Source: Paenibacillus sp. An7 (GTDB lineage: Bacteria > Bacillota > Bacilli > Paenibacillales > Paenibacillaceae). From it: a stretch of DNA of 64,000 bases. The notes beneath the pieces are model-generated. The model saw nothing but the letters and a program-made list of their open reading frames with translations, was not told where the DNA came from and did no database searches. A program made the translations under genes and the position numbers. Within the stretch, counting starts at the first letter, position 1, and every line of letters begins with the position of its first letter. The stretch spans positions 34,430-98,429 of the forward strand of contig NZ_WTWX01000007.1 in NCBI RefSeq assembly GCF_009870785.1. Reading direction: 5' to 3'. Positions 44,830-53,843 of this stretch are shown one piece after another.

Positions 44830-45780
44830 TTGATGATTGATGTAATTGGTGCGGGGGCACTGGGACTACTATATGGAGGCCAGCTTGCGGCTTCTGGTGA
44901 ATCGGTCCGTTTATGGGTGAGAACAGAGGAGCAAGCGGGTGAACTCGTGAGGAATGGGATACATATTACGGACCCCGAGGGGCATGTATCAAAGGTGCAA
45001 GTCTCTAATCTACAGATCTATGTGATCAACCGATTTAAAGAGATATGGCAGAAGCAATCGGGAAATCTTCTGATGATCATGACAAAGCAAGGAGCGATCA
45101 ACGATGTGATTGAGGTGCTGACAAGCATCGATGTGGATATACCTATTTATTGTTTTCAAAATGGAACGGGTCATACTCGCAAAATGGCTACGGCTTTGCC
45201 TAAAGCCTCTGTGTTTGCTGCGGTAACAACAGAAGGGGCGAAAAGAACAAGCAAGTATGAAGTGATTCGAGCTGGTTATGGTGAAACACTCCTGCAGTCT
45301 TGCGAAGAAGATCAAACGAAAGCAACAAATGTGATGGTGTATTTTACAGAAGCATTGCTCAAAGCAGGATTTACTACAAAATTGTCGAATGAAATCGATA
45401 AGCTGGTTTACCGAAAACTGATGATTAATGCGATTATAAATCCCCTTACCTCCATTTGGAGAATTACAAACGGTGAGTTATTACATCATTCCTATCGGTT
45501 GCAGACGATGAAACAGTTGTATGTAGAAGCCGCTCGTGTGTATGATGCGCTGTCTATTCCTTATGATGCTGATTTATGGGAACAAGTGATTCAAGTTTGC
45601 CGCTCAACCGCAAGTAATCGGTCTTCGATGTGTACAGATGTCATGAATGGGAAAGCAACAGAGATTGATGCAATTAACGGCAGTATCATCGCTATGGCAA
45701 AGGAGGCAGGGGTGGCTGCTCCTGGACATGAGCTTGTATATAAATTAGTTCAAGGGATGTTAATAGAGGAGGGAGTGTAA
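44830..45780 (+). CDS. panE: 2-dehydropantoate 2-reductase family protein
   Basis: This is a 316-residue member of the ketopantoate reductase family, which uses NADPH to make pantoate for coenzyme A. It has the N-terminal Rossmann motif IDVIGAGALGLLYGGQLA, the central KLVYRKLMINAIINPLT segment with its catalytic lysine region, and the C-terminal domain ending in DAINGSIIAMAKEAGVAAP. By position it is the YlbQ-type member. Start could be TTG 44830 or ATG 44833; GGGAGTG at 44814 favours the first. It runs into the next gene after three bases. Confidence 0.92.
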   Translation: MMIDVIGAGALGLLYGGQLAASGESVRLWVRTEEQAGELVRNGIHITDPEGHVSKVQVSNLQIYVINRFKEIWQKQSGNLLMIMTKQGAINDVIEVLTSIDVDIPIYCFQNGTGHTRKMATALPKASVFAAVTTEGAKRTSKYEVIRAGYGETLLQSCEEDQTKATNVMVYFTEALLKAGFTTKLSNEIDKLVYRKLMINAIINPLTSIWRITNGELLHHSYRLQTMKQLYVEAARVYDALSIPYDADLWEQVIQVCRSTASNRSSMCTDVMNGKATEIDAINGSIIAMAKEAGVAAPGHELVYKLVQGMLIEEGV

Positions 45781-45783
45781 AAT

Positions 45784-46170
45784 TTGAATACAATCGAATC
45801 TTTCCTGAGCGTGCTGAGCATGCTCCCTTTTTTTCCGTTTCTCATTGTGTATTTCCTTGTTCTTTATTATAAGAAGCAAAAGAAAGTTGCCCTTCTTACC
45901 GCAATGGATGTAACAACGATCTTTCTGATTGCTGCGGTTGCTGCTCTATTTAATAATACATTTGACTCAGGGTTTGGATTCTATTTGATTTTAATCTTGT
46001 TACTTATTGCTCTCGGTCTGATCGGAAGTGCCCAAACTAGATTAAAAGGAAAGATTGATTATAAGCGTATGTTCAGGGTCGTTTGGCGCATGGCTTTTGT
46101 CTTGATGGGGTTTAGTTACTTAGTGCTTATGGCCTTTGGATTATTCAGTTACATAATAGCTCTGATGTAA
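45784..46170 (+). CDS. DUF3397 membrane protein
   Basis: This is a 128-residue protein with four membrane segments (about 8-27, 38-58, 65-82 and 100-125). The RLKGKIDYKRMFRVVWRMAF segment is typical of the DUF3397 family, usually found between panE and bshC in Bacillales. TTG start at 45784 after GAGGAGGGAG, which lies inside the end of panE, so the genes are co-transcribed. The function is unknown. Confidence 0.85.
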   Translation: MNTIESFLSVLSMLPFFPFLIVYFLVLYYKKQKKVALLTAMDVTTIFLIAAVAALFNNTFDSGFGFYLILILLLIALGLIGSAQTRLKGKIDYKRMFRVVWRMAFVLMGFSYLVLMAFGLFSYIIALM

Positions 46171-46260
46171 GAAAATATGACATGTATTGTGTGTGTTTTG
46201 TGTCGAATGAGTCGAAATTTGAAAAAATATGTAGAAGAAGAAAAAGTTATATGGATTTTT

Positions 46261-46287
46261 TTGACCACTGGTTGTATAATCTATAAA
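46261..46287 (+). promoter_or_regulatory. Candidate promoter of the opp operon
   Basis: TATAAT at 46275-46280 and TATAAA at 46282-46287 lie about 35-45 bases before the oppA start. TTGACC at 46261 is 15 bases before the second, a short spacing. The -35 assignment is uncertain. Confidence 0.4.
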
Positions 46288-46319
46288 CATATACCACATT
46301 TTTTAGGGGGAAATGCTAG

Positions 46320-47987
46320 ATGAAGAGGAAAAGTTTGCTAGTCCTTTTGACGCTTGTACTTGCATTTGGTACCGTACTTGCAGCGTGCGGTTCAGATAAT
46401 AGCAATGATAGCAGTCAAGGTGATGGTGCTTCCACACCAACAGAACAGGTTCTAAGAATCAACTTGAGCGCTGAACCACCAACTTTTGACCCTGCTCAAG
46501 CGCAAGACAGCCAGACAAACACCGTTTTGAAAACGATGTATGAAGGCCTTGTTCGTACGGATTCTGAAGGCAACGTAATTGCAGGTGTAGCTGAAGATTG
46601 GGAAATTTCCGAAGATGGACTGATCTACGAGTTCAAACTTCGTGAAGATGCTAAATGGAGCAACGGCGACGCAGTAACAGCAAATGATTTTGTGTTTGCT
46701 TGGAAACGCGTACTTGATCCTGCAACCTCCCCAGCGCCTCCGTATTCCTATCAACTTTACTACATTAGCGGTGCAGAGGAATACAATGCTGGCGAAATAA
46801 CAGATTTCTCCAAAGTCGGTGTTAAAGCTGTGGACGAGCATACTTTGAGAGTTACTCTTAAAAATCCGACTCCTTATTTCTTGGGTCTGACTTCATTCTA
46901 TACTTACTATCCGGTTCACCAATCGGTAGAAGATAATGATAAATGGGCAACTAACAAAGACTCGATGATCACTAACGGTGCATTCACGCTTACCCAATGG
47001 ACAACAGGACAAAAAATTGAGGTAACGAAGAACGAACAATATTGGGATAAAGATAATATCAAACTTTCAAAAATCGATATGTCTTTGACGCCTAGCGGTG
47101 CAACTGAGCTTTCCTCTTATAGAAGCGGAGAACTTGATTATGCTGGACATCCTAACGGCGAAATCCCTACTGACCAAATCCCAGGCGTAAGTAAAGAATT
47201 GCCAGAGGAATTCCATTCTACTGGTATTGCAACTACTTACTATTATATGTTTAATACAACGGCTGAGCCGTTCCAAAACGCGAAAATCCGTAAAGCATTT
47301 GCAATGGCGCTTACTCGTCAATCCATTGTTGATAACGTAACGCTTGGCGGACAAATTCCTGCTTACGGTTTTGTACCACCAGGTATCAAAGGTGAATCAA
47401 CACAATTCCGTGAGGAAGTAAAAGATACAGGATACTTCCAAGAGAATGCAGATGAAGCGAAGAAATTGCTAGAAGAAGGTATGAAAGAAGAAGGATATAC
47501 TACTCTTCCTAAGATTACTTTGATCTATAACTCGAGTGAAGCTCACCAAAAATTGGCGGTAGCTGTTGCGAATATGTGGAAAAACGTTCTTGGTGTGGAA
47601 GTAGCTACACAAAACCAAGAGTGGGGCGTATTCCTAGAAACTCGTAACAATCTTAACTATCAAATTGCACGCGCAGGTTGGTCTGCTGACTATAATGATC
47701 CAATGACATTTATGGATATTTGGACAACAGGTAACGGTAATAATGATGCTGGTTATGCGAATCCTGAATATGATGCTTTGATTAAGAAAGCGGCAGGGGA
47801 AAAAGATCTAGCTAAACGTAATGAGTACTTCGCACAAGCTGAGAAAATCTTGATTCAAGATGATATGGTTATTGCACCGGTGTACTATTATACGAACGTG
47901 TCACTCACTAAACCTGATCTTAAAGGTGTGAGCCTTGACTTTAGCGGAGCGATTGATTTCACCAGAGCTTATCTTGAGAACAAGTAA
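46320..47987 (+). CDS. oppA: Oligopeptide ABC transporter substrate-binding lipoprotein
   Basis: This 555-residue extracellular receptor delivers peptides to the Opp/Dpp permease. It has a signal peptide with lipobox LAAC (Cys about 23), a Ser/Asn-rich linker and the family 5 binding-protein fold: LSAEPPTFDPAQAQD, LVRTDSEGNVIAGVAEDW, and the late ARAGWSADYNDPMTFMD. AGGGGG precedes the ATG. A strong terminator-like hairpin lies between it and oppB, which would keep receptor levels above permease levels. Confidence 0.96.
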   Translation: MKRKSLLVLLTLVLAFGTVLAACGSDNSNDSSQGDGASTPTEQVLRINLSAEPPTFDPAQAQDSQTNTVLKTMYEGLVRTDSEGNVIAGVAEDWEISEDGLIYEFKLREDAKWSNGDAVTANDFVFAWKRVLDPATSPAPPYSYQLYYISGAEEYNAGEITDFSKVGVKAVDEHTLRVTLKNPTPYFLGLTSFYTYYPVHQSVEDNDKWATNKDSMITNGAFTLTQWTTGQKIEVTKNEQYWDKDNIKLSKIDMSLTPSGATELSSYRSGELDYAGHPNGEIPTDQIPGVSKELPEEFHSTGIATTYYYMFNTTAEPFQNAKIRKAFAMALTRQSIVDNVTLGGQIPAYGFVPPGIKGESTQFREEVKDTGYFQENADEAKKLLEEGMKEEGYTTLPKITLIYNSSEAHQKLAVAVANMWKNVLGVEVATQNQEWGVFLETRNNLNYQIARAGWSADYNDPMTFMDIWTTGNGNNDAGYANPEYDALIKKAAGEKDLAKRNEYFAQAEKILIQDDMVIAPVYYYTNVSLTKPDLKGVSLDFSGAIDFTRAYLENK

Positions 47988-48008
47988 TCATGTAACAGTA
48001 TAGTTATT

Positions 48009-48051
48009 TCGGGATATATATGTGGGTAACCCCTTATATATCCCGATTTTT
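48009..48051 (+). terminator. Partial terminator between oppA and oppB
   Basis: TCGGGATATATA pairs perfectly with TATATATCCCGA over 12 bp around a 14-base loop, followed by T6. It probably acts as a read-through attenuator within the operon. Confidence 0.9.
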
Positions 48052-48176
48052 TATTTGTTCTACCAATTTCCAGAATTAAGTAATTTTTTAAGTGTAACGA
48101 AAATGAAATTACTATTATTATGCTGATTTACTTGTGATTCACATCTGTTAATTCTATGCGGGAGGTGTTCAAGGTC

Positions 48177-49109
48177 ATGGTAAGATACGTGATCAATAGG
48201 CTTGTCTTTATGCTGGTATCATTATTTATCCTCATCTCCGCAACGTTTTTCTTAATGAAGGCGATTCCGGGTAACCCATTCATGGGGGAAAAAAATGTAT
48301 CACCTGAGATTAAAGCTAGACTGATGGAGCAATATGGACTTGATAAGCCGGTTTTTCAACAATATATAAAGTATCTTAGTGATATTGTTACAGGCGATTT
48401 AGGTATTTCAATGAAAAAGCTTAATCAGAATGTAGGTGATATCATTGGCGATACGTTTGCTGTTTCTCTTAAACTTGGAGCCGTTGCGATCGTAGTTGCT
48501 GTCATTGTTGGTGTTTTGCTAGGAATGATTGCAGCTATGAATCATCGCAAGATTATTGATAATGTAGCGATGATATTAGCCGTACTGGGTATAGCAGTAC
48601 CGAGTTTCGTGCTTGCATCCCTCCTGCAATTTTATTTGGCTCAAGAATTCGGCTTATTCAAAGTAATGGGGCTTAATGGCCCGCTTGACTACGTTCTTCC
48701 AGTAGCAGCATTATCTGCTCAGCCGATTGCTTTTATTGCCAGGTTGACTCGTTCGAGTATGCTCGAAGTCATTCATGCGGATTATGTGAAAACTGCGAAG
48801 GCGAAAGGTCTTAACAGTATTACGATTATGTTCAAACATATTATTCGTAACGCGATCCTTCCGGTTGTGACTTATGTTGGTCCGATGACGGCCAATATTA
48901 TTACAGGATCGGTTGTCATTGAACGTATATTCGGGATCGGCGGGATCGGTAAAGTATTCGTTGAAAGTATTACAACTCGTGACTATACGATGATTATGGG
49001 AATTACTATTTTCTATGGACTAATCTTGATGGTGGCGCGCTTTATTACAGATATCGCTTATGTCATCATTGATCCGCGTATCAAATTATCCAACGGGAAG
49101 GAGGGCTAG
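48177..49109 (+). CDS. oppB: Oligopeptide ABC transporter permease OppB
   Basis: This is a 310-residue inner membrane permease with six membrane segments and the BPD_transp_1 fold. The N-terminal MVRYVINRLVFMLVSLF and the EAA-type loop HADYVKTAKAKGLNSITIMF are typical. GGGAGGTG at 48160-48167 supports the ATG at 48177; the frame is open a little upstream. oppC starts three bases after its stop. Confidence 0.95.
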   Translation: MVRYVINRLVFMLVSLFILISATFFLMKAIPGNPFMGEKNVSPEIKARLMEQYGLDKPVFQQYIKYLSDIVTGDLGISMKKLNQNVGDIIGDTFAVSLKLGAVAIVVAVIVGVLLGMIAAMNHRKIIDNVAMILAVLGIAVPSFVLASLLQFYLAQEFGLFKVMGLNGPLDYVLPVAALSAQPIAFIARLTRSSMLEVIHADYVKTAKAKGLNSITIMFKHIIRNAILPVVTYVGPMTANIITGSVVIERIFGIGGIGKVFVESITTRDYTMIMGITIFYGLILMVARFITDIAYVIIDPRIKLSNGKEG

Positions 49110-49112
49110 GTA

Positions 49113-50063
49113 ATGTCTGCAAATCAATCTCATATCGATCCAAACCACATGCAGCTTACACCCGAAGATTTTAGAAAAATCGGGGTAGACGAGAAGCAGG
49201 CAGAAGTCATTCAAAGACAAAGTGTCTCTGCCATGCGAGATGCTTGGGAACGCCTTCTGAAAAACAAGCTTGCCATGGGCAGCCTAGTCATCCTCATTAT
49301 CATTATTATTATGGCTCTCTTTGCTCCACTGTTATCAGGGTACGAATACGATACACAAGATCTTACGAAAACCAACCAACCACCTTCTTCTGAATTTTGG
49401 TTTGGGACGGATGATCTCGGACGCGACATGTGGGTACGTACCTGGTCTGGTGCAAGGATTTCACTGCTCATTGGTTTTGCTGCAGCATTTATTGACCTTG
49501 CGATCGGTGTAATCTACGGCGGTATCATGGGATTCTATGGCGGACGTGTCGGAGAACTCATGAATAAATTCTCTGAAATCTTATATTCGATCCCTTATTT
49601 GCTAGTAACGATTCTACTACTAGTCGTATTTGAACCTAGCATAGGTACGATTATATTAGCTTTATGTATCACAGGCTGGATTAATATGTCCTGGATTGTA
49701 CGCGGTGAGATTATGCAGCTGAAGAATCGGGAGTTCGTTCTAGCTTCTAAGTCCATGGGTGCTAATTCTTCTAGACTTATTTTCAAACATTTATTGCCAA
49801 ATGCAGTAGGTCCAATTATTGTTACACTTACGCTTTCTGTACCAAGTGCCATCTTTAGTGAAGCATTCCTAAGTTTCTTGGGTCTTGGTGTACAAGCTCC
49901 TAGGGCTTCCCTTGGTTCAATGATTGAGAATGCACTGACAGGATGGATGTACTATCCTTGGCGGATGTTGTTCCCAGCAGGTCTTATCAGTTTGATTATG
50001 CTTGCGTTCAACTTGTTTGGTGATGGTCTTCGTGATGCACTTGATCCAAAATTGAAAAAATAG
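49113..50063 (+). CDS. oppC: Oligopeptide ABC transporter permease OppC
   Basis: This 316-residue second permease has an N-terminal cytoplasmic tail (about 1-50), the OppC-N segment DAWERLLKNKLAMGSLVIL, and an EAA loop NREFVLASKSMGANSSRLIF. WFGTDDLGRDMWVRTWSGAR is the usual OppC/DppC signature. It pairs with OppB to form the channel. oppD follows at once. Confidence 0.95.
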   Translation: MSANQSHIDPNHMQLTPEDFRKIGVDEKQAEVIQRQSVSAMRDAWERLLKNKLAMGSLVILIIIIIMALFAPLLSGYEYDTQDLTKTNQPPSSEFWFGTDDLGRDMWVRTWSGARISLLIGFAAAFIDLAIGVIYGGIMGFYGGRVGELMNKFSEILYSIPYLLVTILLLVVFEPSIGTIILALCITGWINMSWIVRGEIMQLKNREFVLASKSMGANSSRLIFKHLLPNAVGPIIVTLTLSVPSAIFSEAFLSFLGLGVQAPRASLGSMIENALTGWMYYPWRMLFPAGLISLIMLAFNLFGDGLRDALDPKLKK

Positions 50064-50075
50064 GAGGTGGATGTA

Positions 50076-51071
50076 ATGGATTCGTTGTTACAGGTTAAAG
50101 ATCTTAACGTTTCTTTTAAAGTGAGAGACGGAGAGGTGAAAGCTGTTCGCGGCATGAACTTCGAGATTGGCAAAGGGGAGACAGTTGCGATCGTAGGTGA
50201 ATCAGGTAGTGGTAAAAGTGTAACAGCTCAAACCATTATGCGTTTGATTCCGTCTCCACCGTCTATCATTAATAAAGGTGAAATTATCTTTCAAGGGCAG
50301 AATTTGCTCAAGAAGACAAATAGACAAATGGAAGCAATCCGCGGCAAAGATATCGGAATGATCTTCCAAGATCCAATGACTTCACTGAATCCAACGATAA
50401 AAATTGGACATCAGATTACGGAAGTCTTGATTAAGCATCAAAAGATGTCTAAAGAAAAAGCAAAAAAAGAAGCCATCATGATGCTGAAGATGGTAGGAAT
50501 CAAGAATGCGGAAGCTAGATTTAATCAGTATCCGCATGAGTTCTCCGGCGGTATGCGTCAGCGTGCGATGATTGCCATCGCCCTTGCTTGTAAACCTGCT
50601 CTTCTTATTGCAGATGAACCGACTACCGCTCTTGATGTAACGATTCAAGCCCAAATTATGGATGTTATGAAAGAGATGCAGGATAAGCTGGGTACATCAA
50701 TCATTTTGATCACGCATGACCTTGGTGTTGTAGCGGGAATCGCGGACCGCGTTATCGTTATGTATGCAGGTGAAGTGGTAGAAACGGGAACCAAATATGA
50801 GATATTTAAAAATCCACAGCATCCATATACAAGAGGACTCATGCGCTCCATGCCTCGTTTGGATCAGAAAAAGGATGAGCCTCTTATTCCTATCGTGGGG
50901 ACTCCGCCGGATCTGATCAAACCGCCGGTTGGCTGCCCGTTTGCAGCTCGCTGCGATAGTGCAATGAGCATCTGTCAAAAAGTGGACCCAGCCGCTACGG
51001 TATTCAGTGATACGCACTCTGCTCGTTGCTGGGAACATCATCCTATGGCGAAGGAGGTACATTCCTCATGA
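50076..51071 (+). CDS. oppD: Oligopeptide ABC transporter ATPase OppD
   Basis: This is a 331-residue ATPase. Walker A is GESGSGKSV, the signature [12 protein letters not shown], Walker [13 protein letters not shown], and the H-loop ITHDLGVV. The C-terminal oligopeptide-specific region has [12 protein letters not shown] and CPFAARC, cysteines that in some Opp/Dpp ATPases bind an iron-sulfur cluster. AGGAGGT lies seven bases before the ATG at 50076. The end overlaps oppF (ATGA). Confidence 0.96.
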   Translation: MDSLLQVKDLNVSFKVRDGEVKAVRGMNFEIGKGETVAIVGESGSGKSVTAQTIMRLIPSPPSIINKGEIIFQGQNLLKKTNRQMEAIRGKDIGMIFQDPMTSLNPTIKIGHQITEVLIKHQKMSKEKAKKEAIMMLKMVGIKNAEARFNQYPHEFSGGMRQRAMIAIALACKPALLIADEPTTALDVTIQAQIMDVMKEMQDKLGTSIILITHDLGVVAGIADRVIVMYAGEVVETGTKYEIFKNPQHPYTRGLMRSMPRLDQKKDEPLIPIVGTPPDLIKPPVGCPFAARCDSAMSICQKVDPAATVFSDTHSARCWEHHPMAKEVHSS

Positions 51072-52009
51072 AGAGTAACAACTTGATTGAAGTAGAAGGT
51101 CTGAAGAAGTATTTTAATGTAGGAAATAATCGCACACTTAAAGCGGTAGATAACCTAAACTTTTACATTCGTGAAGGAGAGACTCTGGGCATGGTAGGAG
51201 AGTCTGGCTGTGGTAAGTCAACAGCTGGCCGTACCATTCTTCGTTTGTATGAGCCAACGGCAGGAAGTGTAAGATTTAACGGAACGGATATTTACAAATT
51301 ACCTCCGAACAAAATGAAAGCCATGCGCCGAGACATGCAGATGATCTTCCAAGATCCTTATGCATCACTCAATCCGCGGTTTACCGTTGCTGACATTGTT
51401 GGAGAAGCGCTTGATATTCACAATATGGCAGGCAGCAGCAAAGAACGTAAGAAACGAATTGAGGAATTGCTTGACCTTGTTGGTCTGAACGCGGATCATG
51501 CCAACCGTTATCCTCATGAATTCTCGGGAGGTCAGCGTCAGCGGATCGGTATCGCTCGTGCACTGGCTGTAAATCCAAAGTTCATTATTTGTGATGAGCC
51601 CATCTCTGCACTGGATGTATCGATTCAGGCTCAGGTGGTTAACTTGCTCAAAGAACTTCAGGATCGACTTGGTTTGACGTATCTCTTTATTGCCCATGAC
51701 CTTTCTATGGTTAAGCATATCAGTGACCGGGTTGCTGTTATGTATATGGGGAAAATGGTAGAACTGGCCGAGAGCGAAGAGCTTTATGCCAATCCAATTC
51801 ATCCATATACCAAAATGTTGTTATCTGCGATTCCGATTCCGGATCCGGATATTGAAGCAAATAAAAAACGTATTATTATGCCGCAAGATGATGCAGGTCC
51901 AATTAGTAGCGGTAAAGAGGGCCAAGGTGCAAAAAGTGCTTACAACCTCGATAATGCTAAACTTATTGAAGTATCAAAAGGCCATTTTGTAGCTGAACCA
52001 TACGCTTAA
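51068..52009 (+). CDS. oppF: Oligopeptide ABC transporter ATPase OppF
   Basis: This is the 313-residue second ATPase of the transporter. Walker [10 protein letters not shown], signature [12 protein letters not shown], Walker [13 protein letters not shown], and [12 protein letters not shown] near the end are intact. Unlike OppD, it lacks the C-terminal CPFAARC cysteine cluster. AAGGAGGT is within the oppD end; the ATG at 51068 overlaps the oppD stop. A terminator follows. Confidence 0.96.
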   Translation: MKSNNLIEVEGLKKYFNVGNNRTLKAVDNLNFYIREGETLGMVGESGCGKSTAGRTILRLYEPTAGSVRFNGTDIYKLPPNKMKAMRRDMQMIFQDPYASLNPRFTVADIVGEALDIHNMAGSSKERKKRIEELLDLVGLNADHANRYPHEFSGGQRQRIGIARALAVNPKFIICDEPISALDVSIQAQVVNLLKELQDRLGLTYLFIAHDLSMVKHISDRVAVMYMGKMVELAESEELYANPIHPYTKMLLSAIPIPDPDIEANKKRIIMPQDDAGPISSGKEGQGAKSAYNLDNAKLIEVSKGHFVAEPYA

Positions 52010-52017
52010 TGTAATGT

Positions 52018-52053
52018 AGAAGCCATCGATGAAATCATCGACGGCTTCTTTCC
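52018..52053 (+). terminator. Rho-independent terminator of the opp operon
   Basis: GAAGCC plus TCGATGA pairs with TCATCGA plus GGCTTC around AA, followed by a short T-tract. Confidence 0.82.
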
Positions 52054-52131
52054 ATTGGAGTAGAAAAAGCTGAATGTGTATTTCGAGAGTGATTACTTCA
52101 TCTATAACTACAGTATCGTTCTGATTTTACT

Positions 52132-52160
52132 TTGACGGGAACTTAAGCATTCGGTACAAT
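52132..52160 (+). promoter_or_regulatory. Sigma-A promoter of bshC-ahcY
   Basis: TTGACG at 52132-52137, 17 bases, TACAAT at 52155-52160. Confidence 0.75.
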
Positions 52161-52195
52161 CGAGTAAGGTTTTAAATGAATAGGAGGATGACCTC

Positions 52196-53830
52196 ATGAA
52201 TGTAATTCCTGAGGCGCTTCGTAGTGGATCACCACTCGCGGAACATTATTTACGTTACGATGAGGCCATACATCATTTGTACGAATATGATTTTCGTGAT
52301 GCGGGAAGCTACGCAGCGCGTGCTGAATGGCTGGATCGAACCGAAGATACACGGGTGGATCGCCAAGATATCGTGCGTTTTTTGCGTTCATATAATAGAA
52401 GACTAAATTCACATCCCGCAGTAATGGAATCTATTGAGCGTTTGGCACAGCCGAATGCACTTGTAATTTCGGGCGGACAACAAAGCGGACTCTTTACGGG
52501 TTCATTACTTGTTATTTATAAGGCCGCAACGATCATTAAGGCTGCAAGAGAAGCTGAAATTAAGCTAAATCGCCCTGTCGTTCCTGTCTTCTGGATTGCA
52601 GGTGAAGATCATGACTGGGATGAAGTCGATCATACTTACATGATGACAGCTGATCTAAATATTACGAAGGTAAGAATGCCGGGTCGGTATGATGGAAGAG
52701 CATCTGTCAGTGAAGTCAGCGTAGATCGGGGAAACTGGCTTGAAGCGATACATAAGCTGGAAGAACTGCTCCCAGATACTGAGTTTAAACCTGGTCTAAT
52801 ATCTGATATCAAGGCAGCGGTTCAGGACGATAACCTAAGTCTTAGTGATGTATTCGCTAAAATGATGGGTCAATTGTTTGGTTCTTATGGACTTGTATTG
52901 CTGGATTCGGCTGATCCCGAGCTGCGTGCACTCGAAGTTCCCATTTTTGAGCGGATGATTGAAGACAACGATGCTTTGGAACGATGTTATCATGAATCGG
53001 CAGGGCATGTCGTAACCAGCGGATTTGGTATGCAGGCTGAGATAACTGCAGACTGTGCTAATATATTTTATATCCATGAAGGTTCTCGGTTGCTGCTACA
53101 TAAAGAAAACGGGAAGTTTATCGATCGCAGAGGATACGTTTCTTTTACCAAAACGGAACTCATTGATATATTAAAACAACATCCGGAACGTTTTAGCAAT
53201 AATGTTCTGACACGGCCGCTGATGCAGGATTCTCTGTTCCCAGTGTTATCTACCGTTCTTGGTCATGCAGAGATTGCTTATTGGGCGCTCACCAAAGAAG
53301 CTTTTCACCGTTTTGGGCTCAGGATGCCGATTTTGCAGCCAAGGATGTCTTTTACAATCTTGGATCAACATATTCAAAAATTAATGGATAAATATGATTT
53401 AAGTTTCCATGATATTCAGTATGCATTTAATGACAAAAAGGACACTTGGCTCAGCACTCTAGACGAATTTAACATGAATGAACAATTTGAATTGTTGAAA
53501 ACTTCATTCCACAAACTGTATGCTCCCGTACTTGAGCAGCTAAATCAGATAGAGCCTGGGCTTGGACGACTTGGCGTTACAAACAGCAGCAAGATTGAAG
53601 AACAGATTTCCTATATGCAGCTGAGAACAAAACAAGCTATCGCACAGAGGCATGATGCTTCAGTGAAACAATGGGATACAATAGACCTGACCTTATTCCC
53701 AATGAAACGTCCGCAAGAGAGAGTCTATAACGTATACGGTTATTTAAATCGCTATGGTACACGCTGGCTTACGGATCTCATGAATATTCCTGCTGATCTT
53801 AGCGGCCATCATCATATTCTGTATCTATAA
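52196..53830 (+). CDS. bshC: Bacillithiol synthase BshC
   Basis: BshC adds cysteine to glucosaminyl-malate, the last step of bacillithiol synthesis. The 544-residue protein has the family segments ISGGQQSGLFTGSLL, PVFWIAGEDHDWDEVDH, and a C-terminal coiled coil before RPQERVYNVYGYLNRYG. Length is standard. TAGGAGG lies eight bases before the ATG. It lies upstream of the mraZ cluster, as in B. subtilis (yllA), but with ahcY between. Confidence 0.97.
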   Translation: MNVIPEALRSGSPLAEHYLRYDEAIHHLYEYDFRDAGSYAARAEWLDRTEDTRVDRQDIVRFLRSYNRRLNSHPAVMESIERLAQPNALVISGGQQSGLFTGSLLVIYKAATIIKAAREAEIKLNRPVVPVFWIAGEDHDWDEVDHTYMMTADLNITKVRMPGRYDGRASVSEVSVDRGNWLEAIHKLEELLPDTEFKPGLISDIKAAVQDDNLSLSDVFAKMMGQLFGSYGLVLLDSADPELRALEVPIFERMIEDNDALERCYHESAGHVVTSGFGMQAEITADCANIFYIHEGSRLLLHKENGKFIDRRGYVSFTKTELIDILKQHPERFSNNVLTRPLMQDSLFPVLSTVLGHAEIAYWALTKEAFHRFGLRMPILQPRMSFTILDQHIQKLMDKYDLSFHDIQYAFNDKKDTWLSTLDEFNMNEQFELLKTSFHKLYAPVLEQLNQIEPGLGRLGVTNSSKIEEQISYMQLRTKQAIAQRHDASVKQWDTIDLTLFPMKRPQERVYNVYGYLNRYGTRWLTDLMNIPADLSGHHHILYL

Positions 53831-53843
53831 TGGAGGAACAAGG

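Noticed and set aside
46171..46319. TTGACC with TATAAT at 46261/46275 as one promoter
   Set aside because: The spacing is only eight bases; TATAAT may still be a -10 with a weaker -35 further upstream.
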